A stretch of DNA of 64,000 nucleotides from Clusia tigrina (taxonomy: Eukaryota > Arthropoda > Insecta > Diptera > Clusiidae), in assembly GCA_920105625.2 (NCBI GenBank), contig OV050031.1, positions 213,583,194 through 213,647,193 of the forward strand, in the 5' to 3' direction. The translations under genes were made by a program, and so were the position numbers. The notes below the pieces were generated by a model. The model made no database searches. It had not been told where the DNA came from and was given only the letters and a program-made list of their open reading frames with translations. Positions 34,390-46,860 of the stretch are shown piece by piece (position 1 is the first letter of the stretch; each line of letters starts with the position of its first letter).

Positions 34390-34710
34390 CCCACAGTTAT
34401 AATAATTCTCATCATCATCATCAGCGTCGTACTCATTCTAAACACCATAGTCATCATAGTCATCAACACCATCATACACATCATGGGCATTATAGTCATC
34501 ATCAGCATCATAGTCATCGCCACCTTCATAGTCATCATCAACTTCATAGTCATCATAGTCACCATAGTCATCATAGCCATCATAGCCATCATAGCCATGT
34601 TAGTCATCATCGTCTTCATAGTCACCGTAGTCAGTATATAGCCATCATATTCATCATCATCATCACCATGACAGTCATTATCACCATTATAGCCATCATC
34701 TTCAAGCAAG
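34390..34710. repeat. (CAT)n-derived minisatellite
   Basis: A mix of CAT trinucleotides and 9-bp ATAGTCATC units. The methionine/threonine-rich 235-codon frame on the minus strand arises from the repeat and is not a gene. Confidence 0.92.
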
Positions 34711-35359
34711 TGAAACCCTTTCATAGTCGTATGTAAAATAGTATTAAAAATGGTAGCAACGCCGGAGTCACCATTCATGTTTGTTGTTCTTTTTCCAAGC
34801 AGAGTGTGAGGCGTCCCACTCGAGTCGACAGAAATCTTAGAGAACAAAACAACAACAACAAACCGACAAGTCTAAGAAAATAAAGAATCGGTCCAAAAAG
34901 GAGCCTTTTGTGGAAGTGTGCGCTCTCGGTGGCAGGCAACAAGAAACGACTTGCAACACTCACTCACAGACAATAGCAAGCGAAAGGTTCTTAGCCGCTT
35001 GAGTTGCGCGACCCAACCGAGTTTCTGGCTCTAAAAGAATTTTCAACGCATTTCCGCTGGCAGAAGATGTTGGCGTGTTATGAATTAGCAGCGCTGCTGT
35101 TACACTGAGCTATTGCCGCGCGTGTGTGGGCGTGACACTTTGTATAGTGGGTTAGCGTAGCAATGAAATCAAAACTAAAACAAATAAAAGAATTCATTAT
35201 AAATTGTATACAAATGATAAGAATTCCCCACTCATACTGAACCCTCAGTTTGTCCCACTGTGCAACGCCTACAACTGCCCGTTTTATTTCAAGCTTTGTT
35301 TTGCGTTCCCACATTAGAAAAGTGCACTGAACTTTTCATGAAATTCTCACAGTTTTTCC
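34711..35359. other. Unique non-coding island
   Basis: Higher-complexity sequence without recognised coding or transposon content. Confidence 0.4.
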
Positions 35360-35485
35360 TCACATTCTGCCTGTAGTCCCCTGCCTTCTGCATGTAGTCC
35401 CTTGCCTTCTGCATGTAGTCCCCTGCTTTCTGCCTGTAGTCGTCCCATGCCTTCTGCTTGTATTCCCCTGCCTTCTGCCTGCAGC
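35360..35485. repeat. 21-bp minisatellite, about five copies
   Basis: Unit CTGCCTGTAGTCCCCTGCCTT with variants. In the minus-strand frame it gives heptads such as KAGDYMQ within a 77-codon open frame (35289-35522). Periodicity of 21 keeps any frame open, so coding is not inferred. Confidence 0.9.
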
Positions 35486-36200
35486 CCGCCCACCCCACTG
35501 TATCAGATTCTTTTGTACACATTTTTTTACATTCTTCTCCATAGTAAATCTTTTTAATACTCGCGACCCGCAGCCGCGGACTTAAGCGCTTAATTTCATA
35601 TGCATGTAGTAATAATTAATGATGCTCATTACCCGAAAATGTATTTCGTTTGTCGACAAGCTAATAACTTGTATAATTTCCTCCAACAACAACAACAACC
35701 ACGCAGAACTGGAGCGAACCGCATTGCCATTTGGTTGGCGGAGTGATTTAACGCAATTTAAATTATATTCCTTTGCCCACTCGCATTAATTATAATAAAT
35801 TTTTAATATTAATTTGCTAGCAAAAAATTCATTTTTTAATTAAAATTTTCGCTACATTAAAATCGAATCACCGGAAAATGCAATTAAAAATTATTTTTGG
35901 AAAAATTGCATAAAAATAAGTTGCTCATTCGCTGAAGAAAATATTGCGGTGCTTATTTCAGTGCCTAAAGTGAATGATCACTTTGCCGCACAGAGTCAAT
36001 TCGGCAGTTGACGTAAATCAATTTTATTAATAATTTTATACGCTGTTTGAACAGTGAAATAATTGATCACGCAAATACTTATTTAATAATTTTATGATCT
36101 GCTACGATCATGACGCGATAATGAGTTGTGAGCATGCGTTTATATTAGGAGCATACTATATATATCGTATACTATATCTATATCGGCGGAACTTTACATA
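35486..36200. other. Unique AT-rich sequence
   Basis: No supported feature. It contains an AAC-repeat patch near 35690 and long AT-rich stretches. Confidence 0.45.
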
Positions 36201-36223
36201 TGTAGGTTAGGTTAGGTTAACGT

Positions 36224-36690
36224 GGCAGCCGGTCTAAGGACCAGCTCACTCAGACCAGCATGGGTCCATTGTGATACCACAGCGTAACAACGCACCTCCG
36301 ATTCACTCGTCGAACCATTTCGAAGCCCTAATAAAGTGCAGGATTTGTTTGACCTTCTGTAAGAGAGTTAAAAGCGTATTTGTCTAAAGAGCCCGCTCTG
36401 CTTCTAGCCAGAGCGAGGCAACTACAGAAGAGATGTTTCACAGTCTCCTCCTCCCCCTCTTCCCAACAGCTTCTGCAGTATTCATGAGAGAATACTCCCA
36501 GCCTGAGAGCATGCCTGCCGAACAGCCAATGACTAGCTACACAAGGCACGACCTTAGACATATCTTCTCACGACAGGGCAAGCAAGTCTCTAGATTTCCT
36601 TCTGTTAATCTCCGGCCACATTAGCCTGGTCGTTAAGCAAGTGCCCTCGTGTGCCAAAGACCCATTTGCCTCACGCACGACCCTATCCTT
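36224..36690 (-). mobile_element. LINE family B, 5'-truncated
   Basis: The minus strand shows LMWPEINRRKSRDLLALS (about 36570-36630), ASHWLFGRHALRLGVF, then the Cys motif CRSCWEEGEEETVKHLFCSC and LALARSRAGSLDKYAF (36340-36540), typical of the extreme C-terminus of RNase H-bearing LINEs. The 3' UTR ends in a pentanucleotide tail, TAACC repeated three times on the minus strand. One in-frame stop lies upstream of the Cys motif. A second 3' end of the same family lies at 52150-52300. Confidence 0.8.
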
Positions 36691-36839
36691 CAGCATCAGT
36701 ATACAGGTGATAATTCTTACATATGTAAGAACTCTAAGAGCTCCTTATTTTTATTGGAACTATATTCAGCGACAAACTCGGAAACTCGGAGAAATTTATA
36801 AGCGTATAATTTTTAAACTCTCGAGTGCTATTTTAATGT
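36691..36839. other. Short unique spacer
   Basis: Nothing recognised between the LINE copy and the array to the right. Confidence 0.4.
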
Positions 36840-37400
36840 AATAAAACTCCACAATTAATATTTGAAAACCACTGCAGATTGTAGCGACTGGATTATGACC
36901 CTTTCAGTCTTAAATTTGGTCAGTTTTGACGTGTTTATGGGCTCACTTAATCCAATCAGTTATATAGATATCCCATACAACTGCCGCAGAATTATCAGCC
37001 CAAACTTGACTTTCGTATATTCACAGAAAATAATCCTAAAAAACAGTCGGGTCACATTCTGAGGCGGGTGCCTCGAAATAATATCACTGAATTCTTATTG
37101 GTATTAAATTGTCATTAAAATGACTCCATTCGCCTGGTCTAGAATTATCAACTCCATCTTGTTACTCGTATATTCATGGAAGATAATCCTAAAGGACAAT
37201 CAGATCGCAATCAGAGGTGGGTCAGGGTGTCTCGATCACTCAATTCTTATTGCTATAATTCCATTAAAATCCCCGCATTAGTCCGGTCTAGAATAATCAG
37301 CTCACACTTGATACTAGTATATTCACGGACAATAATTCCAAGGAACAGTCTGGTCACATGCTGAGGTGGGAATCTCCAAATAATATCATTGAATTCTTAT
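36840..37400. repeat. Tandem repeat, unit about 150-170 bp, 3.3 copies
   Basis: Blocks GAATAATATCACTGAATTCT, GGTCTAGAATTATCAACTC and TCGTATATTCATGGAAGATA recur in the same order near 36890-37060, 37075-37210 and 37235-37370, with moderate divergence. Confidence 0.8.
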
Positions 37401-37924
37401 TGCTTATAACTCTTTTAGCCTGGTGTATGGAACCTATCGCCATATTTTCCTATAGACTTCTTATAAATTTGATAATAAGCAAACTAGTCACTGGATTTCC
37501 TCTAGAAATCAGCTAAAAACTACCAGGGAAACTGACAAAAGCCTTAAAAAATCCTCTGAAATTAAATAAAAATAAAAGAAAGCCTCAAATAATTTTCAGA
37601 AACAAAAAAAATAATAATATAAAAGAACTATCTTAACACCAAAATAGAGGATTCTTCGAGAATTCCCCAGAAATTACATAAAAAACCAAAATATTAAACT
37701 CAAAATAGAAGCTGCTTCTTCAAGAAATAATGTCAATATTCTGGATATACCCGTATAATTTCATGGACATTACTAGGTTTTTGTATTATATTTTTTTTGT
37801 TCGATCAATCAATTTATGAATACAATCAATTCTCTCCTCACATTATTTCATTTTTTGCTTCTAATGGGAGGGTGGAGCAACATGAAATTTGGAAGAGAAC
37901 TATTCTAATACAATAGAAGTGCAA
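37401..37924. other. Unique AT-rich sequence
   Basis: No supported feature. Confidence 0.45.
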
Positions 37925-38413
37925 TATCCTGAGGAACAGTGAGCAAGCACTGGCTTGAATTTTCAGGATGTGAAATAGCTAGACAAACCTGGCCAGAGAT
38001 AAATGTCAAGCGCTCTAAGGACCTAGTGGCTCTAAATAGAAAAAGCATAGGTTCCGTGATTAGCGTCCTAACGGGACACTGGACTCTGAGCACTCTGGGG
38101 TATAGTTTGGGGATTGTCGAACGACTTCTGCAGGAGTTGCATGGACGAGGAGGAGGAAGAGTCCATTGTACACCTGTTATGCACGTGTCCAGCGTTGTCC
38201 AGAAGGAGGCGCACTTTCCTAGACGACTACTTTCTGGACTTTTTAGGAGATATCTCAAATAAAAAGATTAGCTCCATCAACTGCTTCATTAAAAGCTACA
38301 AATGGCTGGACCTTTGAAAGGGATGGGACCTGAGGTCCCATGCGGTATCACAAAGAGTGAATGATGGCCCAAAAGCACCCTTCGGGCGGCCGCCTTACCT
38401 ACCTACCTACCTA
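37925..38413 (+). mobile_element. LINE family A, 5'-truncated, best-preserved C-terminus
   Basis: Plus-strand frames read CEIARQTWPEINVKRSKDL (about 37970-38030), VLTGHWTLSTLGYSLGIVE (38065-38125), then after a frame shift CRSCMDEEEEESIVHLLCTC and RRRRTFLDDYFLDFLGD (38125-38255). The 3' UTR passes CTGAGGTCCCATGCGGTATC and GGGCGGCCGCC and ends in (CCTA)4 at 38413. Complements the minus-strand copies at 4464 and 29183 and defines the family's 3' end. Confidence 0.85.
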
Positions 38414-38559
38414 GAAGATAAGTAGGGTAGGCCGAAGAACCGCCGAAGAAGGAGGTCTCCAAGTACTCATATTTACATGGTCCGATCTCAAATTTGAAAC
38501 TACTACCACATCATTACTCTTAATCTTAATCTCACGTATAAATTCTACTTGTTCATGCC
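38414..38559. other. Short unique spacer
   Basis: Nothing recognised. Confidence 0.4.
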
Positions 38560-39200
38560 CATAATTCTGCTGGAAGTGACTCAATGGTTGATGGTATCAT
38601 TAGCTTTGCTGCAATGCAATTCTTTTTCTTTTTTTATTTGTGGGATTAAGGGAGTAACAAAATGCCTACCGCATCGTCAAAGGGGTCGTCACTCCGTTGA
38701 TAAGTGGAGTTCGCATCCACTAAAAATCTTCTCCCTCCTTGCACTTTCTCCCACCCTAGGACTGCGTATACATGCCTTCAGAGTGGTGTCCCTCTCTAAA
38801 CCAGTGAAAGGTTATCGGCTAGATACTTGCGTCCAGGTCCCGTTTTTTGGCACGTAAAATGCGCTCAGTAAAGGTGGCGATCAATTGCCAGCTTTCTGGA
38901 CTCTCAAGCATTTTGTCCACTATGGTATCGGCGCTAAGATGTCCTAGCCTGTCTTCGAGGACTTTGCGATCTTCTTTCCATATTTCGCACACGAATATAG
39001 TGTGGTTTGCATCATCGATGGGCGTGACGCCGCAGATGCAATCTTGGCTTTCTGCTTTTTTCATGTTGTAGAGGTATTTGAGGAAATACCTGTGTCCGGA
39101 AAACATCTGCGTTATGTAGTAGTTCACTTCTCCAAACGGTCTACTAAACCATTTTTCCACGTGTGGGATTAGTTTCGCTGTCCATCTGCTTTTCGTCTCT
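38560..39200 (-). mobile_element. R1-clade LINE, 3' fragment
   Basis: The minus frame from about 39160 to 38819 reads QMFSGHRYFLKYLYNMKKAE, then a Cys motif (CICGVTPIDDANHTIFVC) and a C-terminal helical tail ending KKRDLDASI, the pattern of the C-terminal zinc-motif region of R1-clade retrotransposases. The part from 38560 to 38818 is consistent with its 3' UTR. The frame is intact for 113 codons, so it is fairly young; the 5' part is missing. Confidence 0.8.
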
Positions 39201-40234
39201 GCCGCTCATCGCTCCTGCCATAGCTTGATTGTCCAAGGCCATTCAACCATAAATTATGCATTTGAAGTAAGTGTTTTTCAGGTTCTACAAACAGAAATCT
39301 TGGCTTTCAAATGAAGCTACGAAGTATTTCAATATCAGAACAGTATTAAAAGTTGGCTAAACTATTACGCAGAATTCCAGGAGAATAGCAACATTAATTA
39401 TGCGAAAGAAACCGGGAAGACTATTTGTCCAGCGTAGTTTTTCATAATGCTATAAAATATATTTGAACATTAATTAAGTAATGAAAGGAAGTGTCATATA
39501 CAACTCCTTAGGCTCTCATTTTAAAGTCCTCATACTCTTAATGGAATATTCTGTTAAATAGCATCACGAGACCCAAAATATGATACGTAAAAAATTGTCT
39601 CACAAACTTGTTATATTAAATTTTTTATATGAGTCCTTTCACACCCGAATCTGACACTCTTTTTACTGATTTCTTCAGCAATTTGCTGCATTTGATTTAT
39701 ACGCATATCTCAATTGCTCAATTATGTAGTTAAGAAATCCTAACGTGCATTTAAGACGTCACTAAATGCTTTAATCTCGAGCCCAGCTGCATCAATTAAC
39801 CTTATCGCCTGTATCCGCACCACTTCAGAACAACTGACAACTGTCCACACCTCACGTTTGCCAGCGAAAAGGTACGAGAGCAATCAAAACGCATTAAATT
39901 AATAAAAAAACTAAATAAATTATAATCCTCAAAGGATTTTAAAAGCGGCTTAAGGCAATTCCCCCATGCATGCTCTCCTCACATGCGCGCAGTGTCTGCC
40001 AGGCTGGGCATGCCTCGTCCGTACACGAGAACGCAACAGACTTGCGACGATTTGCGTTCTGTGCTCGTTCCCAGCGCAGTGTTGTTAATTAAATGGAATT
40101 GAAATGTAAACATTGGATGCGCTTTGATAGTGATACTAAAAAATTTACTGATTGAGTGTTGGGTTGCATGTGGCATTAAAAAGGAATCACACAAAGTGGT
40201 TAAAAGCAGGATTGAAGGAGGGTTTGGCCAACTG
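39201..40234. other. Unique sequence, partly GC-balanced
   Basis: No gene recognised. The part from 39780 to 40120 has higher complexity and may be regulatory; there is no direct proof. Confidence 0.4.
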
Positions 40235-40300
40235 ATTGTGATGATGATGGTGATGATGATGATGATGATGATGATGGTGATGGTGGTGGTGCGGAGAGTA
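40235..40300. repeat. (GAT)n microsatellite
   Basis: About 65 bp of ATG/GTG trinucleotides. Poly-Met and poly-Ile frames over it are artefacts. Confidence 0.93.
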
Positions 40301-41485
40301 ATGGTGGCAACCATTTTTCATCAGGCTTTATGAGCCACCACACGCACTGTATTGTGCAGAATACGGAAGACTAGTAAATTAAATACGACACTAAAATTCA
40401 AAAACTGACGCACACACCCCCGCCATCACGGCATTGCCTGCTCGGGCTTGTGTCACGCTCGAAGGCGAGGTTTCATTGTACAATGCCCTCTTTGCTGCCC
40501 CTTTTAATTCAATTTGAATTGCATGCACATGAGGTGTTGATGTCGACACTTGGGTTTTTGATGTCTTACCTATGCGCGCATATCACGACTGACACATCTG
40601 TCTGAGTGTGTCTCTTTGTCTGGCTGCTCCATGACTGCCTGCTCCATGGCTGCCTGGCTGCTTCTCTTTTGTGCTTATTGTACACGTATCCAAGCAATGA
40701 GCGCATTTTCATTGCATTCTGGGCCTGCAAGTTTTGATAGTGTGTCGCCTGTGCCGCCGCCTGTGCCTTACATAATAGCCTCCAGTTTAGAATGCACGCT
40801 CCGGGCCAACCCATTACATGTTTATTTATCTGCATAGTTTGATCGAAGCAACGCATTGCAGCGCTTTGATGTTGAGTGACATGTGGCTGGGAGAGGTCGT
40901 CGCTATCGATCCAATCGTACGTTGTTTGCGTTCATTGTGATGAGGATAGTTGCAGCTGAACAGAAATGTGAATATGTGTTGGCAAAAAATAGTTTTATTT
41001 AATAAAGAATTGCGGCAATAAAGAAATATCATTATTAATTTCATTATGCAGTTAATGGGAAATATTCGTGGAAGGAATGAACGAAGAAGGACCACTGAAA
41101 AGAGGAATGTGAACATTGCAAGTAGTTTGGACATAAGAAAATATAAAAATGAAGTAAAAACTGGTGATATAAAATGTTAATGTTAAATGTGAAATAATTT
41201 TAAGGATCGGCATCTAAAAAGTTGTTTATAAGATAGTTTTCTAATAAATCACACAGAAAAGTTCCTTTCAGTTGAACTATATTTAAATCTCATATGAACT
41301 CTGTTTATATCCTTAATTAAAGTCTTTATCCTCTGGCATTGCATTTACTACTCACTCACCTGTAATTTCTTATGCCCCTTAAGCTCTAAATCAATTACCT
41401 TTCAACTTGTAAAGTAGTCTAATTAGTTTTGTCTTCCTTTAATAAACTCTGTGCACGCACAAGCACTGTAACAGTCCAACACAAC
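40301..41485. other. Unique non-coding island
   Basis: GC-balanced between 40390 and 40900, then AT-rich. Short frames only. Confidence 0.4.
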
Positions 41486-41840
41486 ATCTCCCAACTCTAT
41501 TCTACTAGCCAACCTCACCCTGCTCTATCCAACTAGTCAACCTCTCCCTCCCTACGCTATCCTGCCAGCCAACCTCTCCCTACTCTATGTTGCCAGCCAA
41601 CCTCTCCCTATTCTATCCTGCCAGCCAACCTCTCCCCTCTACTCTACTCAAGCGTACTTGTCCATACTCAACCCTACCCAACCCTACCCAACCCTATCCA
41701 ACCTTACCATCCTCAACCCTACCAAACCCAACCCTACCCAACTCTACACTACACTACACTACCCTACCATACCCAACCTTATCCAACCCTACCCTACCCT
41801 ACCATACCCAACCTTTTCCAACCCTACCCACCCCTATCTA
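41486..41840. repeat. G-free pyrimidine/A minisatellite with quadruplex-forming complement
   Basis: The left part repeats CCAACCTCTCCCTACTCTAT-like 25-bp units; from 41665 it becomes CCCTACCCAA repeats. The plus strand has almost no G over 330 bp. At 41672-41694 five C3 tracts are separated by two bases each, and (CCCTA)3 occurs at 41787-41799, so the minus strand has strong G-quadruplex potential. Confidence 0.9.
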
Positions 41841-43549
41841 ACAAACCGTTCCGAATGTTTTGGCTCTACTCTCGGCAAACTTTTCCGCTGCCATTTGAAG
41901 GAGTACTCACACTGAGAGGAGCTAACAAGTGGTTGTTTTTCTAAGCTGACTGTACTGTTCCAGGGGAATTTGGTCTGCCTTTGTTATTTGCTTCCTGTGT
42001 TTGATTTTGTTCTCCGTTTTTTGTGCTCCGTTTTTTTGTTCTTCGTTTTTTTTTCGTTTTTTTTGTTCTCAGTTTTTTTGTTCTCATTTTTTATCATATT
42101 TTTTTACCTGCTATTTCCATGCCACATCATGTGAATTGGCAGGAAACGTTTAGGATATTTTTTGCTGCCATTGAGGTCACTCCGTACACAACTTTAATTT
42201 GGTCATACGAGGATATACAAATTTGCTGAATATACAAATCTGTTATTCCTCCAACTAAACTTCATGTAACTTGATGGTTCTTAGCACTCTACTCATATTG
42301 ATTCTGTATGAAATATTTACTGCAATTCATAAATATTTTCTTTAATTTGATTGTAAATCCTTTATTTATGGGATTTGTAACCCGTCAAATTCAAGCTCGT
42401 AACCCTCAGAGTGTTGTTGTATTACCTATTTTCATATCCCTAAACACGGAACAATTTTGTTAATCTGCAGAACTTTTGTAGATGTTTTCGTCTTATATCC
42501 CTCGAAGTTCTTTTCCCATGAAATTCACTTCCATAATCCTTATGAGCCCTCATTCAATATTCATGTTTATTATACGCGCCCTTCATTTGCTTCCTACACA
42601 AGGACTCATTTCCTGGAACTTTCTTCACCAATCCACAAATGGCTCTTTTTGTTCTAGCATTATAATTACTTGTATATGCCCATTATTTCCTTTCTTTATA
42701 AAGGTAATACTCGTATTGCTTCTTCGGTGTTGGGGGAGGGTGTTTTCCTTCTTCCTCTGCTAACAAGTTCAACGCAGGGAGGTGTAAACAAATTTGACAG
42801 TTTGACTTACAACAATTTAGGTAAATGGGGTGATTGCGTGTCGGAAATTATTGTATGCGGAACCAATTTAAGGGAAGTGGATTCAAGATATTTTTTACCA
42901 ACTGATTGAGTAGTCATGATAGGCCAACATATTAGAGGTGAAGTTGTTAATTGAATTACTCGCGCACATAGGCGGGTAGGTGTGATTTCATGAGTCTGAG
43001 GGGGAGGCATTAGCCTGAAATGTAATGCAACAATTATCGTGGTAATATTATAATTTATACGATGAAATGTTTGTTATGGTTCATTAAGGCTCGCACCCTT
43101 GTCCTAACAGCGACGTTTACAGGTGTGTTCATTTGTACTCATGGGCGTAATTTAATAGAAAAGGATGTGGCTGGCTACATTACGCCTTAAATGGCTGAAA
43201 GTGAGCGACGGTTTTATCGTAGCTGTGCAGGATTCTCAAGTGGCCTCTGTTTGGTGCGAGTTGCGACAATTGGGAATTCCAAGTGAAGTCAGGTTATTAG
43301 GAACTTTTCCCTATTCTTGCATTGTGGTCTAGTAGGGTCAAATTCGCAATTGACTGCTGTGCTGAGAGTAGAAATTGTTTCTTAATGACTCGTATCTTAT
43401 ATTTCGCGGATTTCTAGAGCAATACTAACAGTAGCAGACACAGTGGTTCCGAAGTAGACAAAGTCATCTGCAGACACGAAATTGAGTTATCAACAATAAT
43501 GCGGGAAATCTTCGTATCTTTCTCATTCACCACAAGACTCTCTCACGAG
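41841..43549. other. Unique sequence
   Basis: Contains a (T)n/(GTTTTTT) patch at 42015-42110. No gene, transposon or array recognised. Confidence 0.4.
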
Positions 43550-43913
43550 TACGAGGTCTGTTCAAAAGGTTCAGGAGCGAATTTTTGGCCAAAAACAACA
43601 CTGTAATAATGCCGCAGCCACCGTATTCCCCAGACCTGGCCCTCCGTGACTTTTTCTTGTTCCCGAATCTGAAAAGGCCCATGAAAGGACGACGCTACGC
43701 CACGATTGAGGAGATAGACAAAAATCGAAGACAAGCTAAAACACGTCCACGCACAATAGCTGTCAAAAACTGACTGAACATTCAAAATGGCCGAGATTGT
43801 CAACATAAGTGAGGGTCATGAGTACCAACATAACGCCACAAAAATATCGAAAATCGAACATCCGTAGCCCGCGAAAATTCAAAATTTGCGATACGTTTTG
43901 AACAGACCTCGTA
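43550..43913 (+). mobile_element. 364-bp mariner-derived MITE
   Basis: Both ends carry TACGAGGTCTGTTCAAAA as perfect 18-bp inverted repeats with TA at each border. The interior keeps only a transposase C-terminal scrap on the plus strand, MPQPPYSPDLALRDFFLFP with RPMKGRRYATIEE, joined directly to the 5' end. It is a deletion derivative with non-coding transposition signals intact, mobilisable in trans if a matching transposase exists. Confidence 0.92.
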
Positions 43914-44124
43914 TTCCTTCGCCAAGCGCGACTAACTTCTCGTACATTCCATCCAAAGGTTTTAAAATCTGCTACTTTTCAATTGGAGTATGTTAAATTA
44001 TCGTTCGTATTATATCATATTACATTATATATATATTTCGATTCCAAGTACCTCATATCCATTAACAGGGGATTGGCATTTTTATAAGTGTTTGTCTTCC
44101 AAATTCCAAAAGAAGGACATAGAA
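43914..44124. other. Short unique spacer
   Basis: Nothing recognised. Confidence 0.4.
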
Positions 44125-44560
44125 ATATGTATGATCAAAACCACCTTCAGTAAAACTTGGTATAAACAATTACCTAGAGCTAAAGACTGGACCAGCTTTC
44201 TGTATAAATAATATAGGATTAAGGAGACACGCCCATCGCTCATGCAAGTAACTATCGACACCTGAGTTGAAATTCGTACAGCGTCGCCTCTATCGATGAT
44301 AATCAGTGGTCAATTTAAAGGAGGTCAGTTATGGTATAACTGTATGATCAAAAACGCCTCCAGTAAATCTTGGCCTACAGACTGAACCAGCTTTGTGTAT
44401 AAATAAAATCGAATTAAGGCACGCCCATTAATCATGCAAGTAACTAGCGACACCTGAGATGGACATTACTTAAGTATCGCTTCTATCGATCCCCATTAAT
44501 AACTTTTGGCAGAGATAACTTCGATCCATACTACACTAAAAGCAAAATGTAGGCGGAACA
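44125..44560. repeat. Tandem duplication, unit about 214 bp
   Basis: GTATGATCAAAACCACCTTC and its variant begin copies at about 44128 and 44342; shared downstream blocks include ACCAGCTTTxTGTATAAATA, CATGCAAGTAACTA and CGACACCTGAG. Confidence 0.85.
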
Positions 44561-46689
44561 TGCCCACAATTCACACACATATCCATAAGTTAAATTTTAT
44601 ATATAGAAAGTGTTCAAGGAAATTGTACACGATCTGTCAGAGCAGGTGATATGGATAGGGTAAGTCCACTGCCACGCATTCTATTGAGCTAGACTCGAGA
44701 TCTATACAAAAATCAACAAAATTTACTGGTATACCACGCCTCGAAATTATAAACCATTGTGCGTATAGGCGTCATTTCTCAACTGCCACGCCTACAGAAG
44801 TATTATAAGCCGGAACTTTTACTTTTAAACAGTAACATGAGTATTCTTTATGTGGGCGGGAAGTCCCACTAATTTCAAAAGTTCATCCATTGTCCTAGGT
44901 GGATCTAGCATTCATATATAAAGCTTTTAAAAGTTCATTCTTTCCCTTGAAAGCTTAACTTAAAACCATACGGTAAAAGCTCCACACAAATAACTTCTTA
45001 TTCATACTTGATTTCCTGTAAGATTGTGTTTGTTTTTTCCGGGTCTCTCTTGATCGGTCTTTACCAGCTTTTTTTCATTTAATTACCGTGTGAAACTTTT
45101 AAACTACCCGCCAAGTTAATAAAAAAACAACCAATATTACAAATGTCGTCAGACTAAAGTCCTTGTAGTGACACTAACAACATTGTTAACGAGCAGGACA
45201 ACCGAAACTCCACTTACTCTCGTGTACGTGTTCCTCAACTCCATCAAGTAACTATCGACATGGCCGCACACGCATGCCTTGGCTCCTTTTTGTTGTCTGT
45301 AGTTTTATCTTGCAATAACATCACTGCTGCCTGATAATGCCAGTAGAGTTGTTGAGCCTACTTCAACTGATGGCGGCAGCGACGACGACGACGACGACGT
45401 TCAGGCGTATTAAGTTAACACCCGCTGCGGACAGCGTCTCATAAAATATTCAACTACTTTATATATATTTTATATTTTGTTGTTGTGTATGTCACCAACA
45501 CACACACACATATTTTGCCATATTGCCATTTTGCTGCTGCCTTTAGGTGTGATTTAATCCTACCGCAGACGAGAGTGTTCTGCCCTGCTCAGGAGTAAGT
45601 GCTGCAAATGAGGTCCCACATGTCTGGGCTGTGAGGTGTTGTGTTGTTTTGGGCTTTGTTTTGTTTTCTTGTGTTTTGTTGTTGTTGTGTCCAAGTGTCT
45701 GCCTGGGAAAGAGTTTTGAAATGCCGTTAGTCATGCGTTTGCCATTTTTTGTTCTCAGTTTTTTTTCTCAGCTTACCCCATTTTGCCATAAATCCTTTAG
45801 ATATCCATTGTGTGGCCATTTGTGTGGAATGTCTTACCGACTACTTACATAACAAATACTCCTGTGGTGGCAGTACCGTAGAATATCAGTTACCCTGCTG
45901 GCATAACTTATGCAAAGCGCAGAGTGTTGCAGAGTGCAGACTGATTGGTGGTGGTCCTCTGTGCTTGCAAACTCAATTTACTTTTAACACCTACGCATTA
46001 ATAATGAAAACCAAGGAGTGGTAGGAAGGAGTTGCTCAGGTTTCTGCAGCAGTACAGTTTTAGCTGTCATTACCGATATTAATTGTAGGCATTCTTTAGC
46101 AACTGCGGGTATCATCTTTGCTGCACCTGTGATGGAGCAGATTTATTTACGAACACGTCTTACTGCATCAGAGTGGGACTGCGCCGCACTTTCTCATTGA
46201 TTTTGGGTTTTTTTTTTCAATTCTTAAATATGATTAAGTCCTTTTAAATTCGCATAATTCACTCCATGTGTCCAATGGTGGTTGGTGAGCAGTGGAACGT
46301 TCCGCAAATCTCGTGACAACTGGCAACTGTCGCCTAAACTGGCACCGTTCGCCGCGGTTTTGGTATTTGGGTCGTTTACTCAATTTGGTACGAAAAAGTT
46401 TTCCCTTTCCTCAAAAAGAAAACGAACATAAAAAAGTGGCCAAAAAGCGGAGAAAAAACGAATGTAAACCAAGCAACTAAAAGCAGTGCAGCAACGTTGT
46501 CTTTTGTGCAACTCTGCTGGAGTTTGAGGCAGCAGCAGCGAAGTAGCGACTGTGTGGCAGTGGTTCGTCCGCGTATTACATGTTAAAGTGGAGTGACTCT
46601 GGCAGCTGAAGGAACACACATGCTTGCTTGCGCTCGGTATTCATTTCCGTTTCTGAAACTGAAATATACGAGTAATGTGAGAATCGCGT
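44561..46689. other. Unique sequence with GC-balanced islands
   Basis: Includes a (GAC)n run near 45378-45400. From 45240 to 46620 complexity is high and no transposon is seen; frames are short and discordant. It is a candidate conserved non-coding stretch. Confidence 0.4.
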
Positions 46690-46860
46690 CCCTTGCCGCG
46701 CACACAGTCAACCAAGCAACCAATCAACCAAGCCAGGCGAACAACCAACCAGCCAGGCCAGCAACCAGCCAGGCAAGCACCGAGCCAGGCCAGCAACCAG
46801 CCGGGCCAGGCAAGCACCCAGCCAGCCAGGCAGGCAGAAGACAGACTGGGCCCTGCTCCA
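46690..46860. repeat. CAACCAGCCAGGC minisatellite
   Basis: Degenerate 10-25-bp units of C/A-rich sequence. Pro/Gln/Ala-rich and Trp/Leu-rich frames on the two strands come from the repeat. Confidence 0.85.

Noticed and set aside
34140..34847. 235-codon Met/Thr-rich minus-strand frame
   Set aside because: Produced by the (CAT)n/ATAGTCATC minisatellite; outer parts show no homology.
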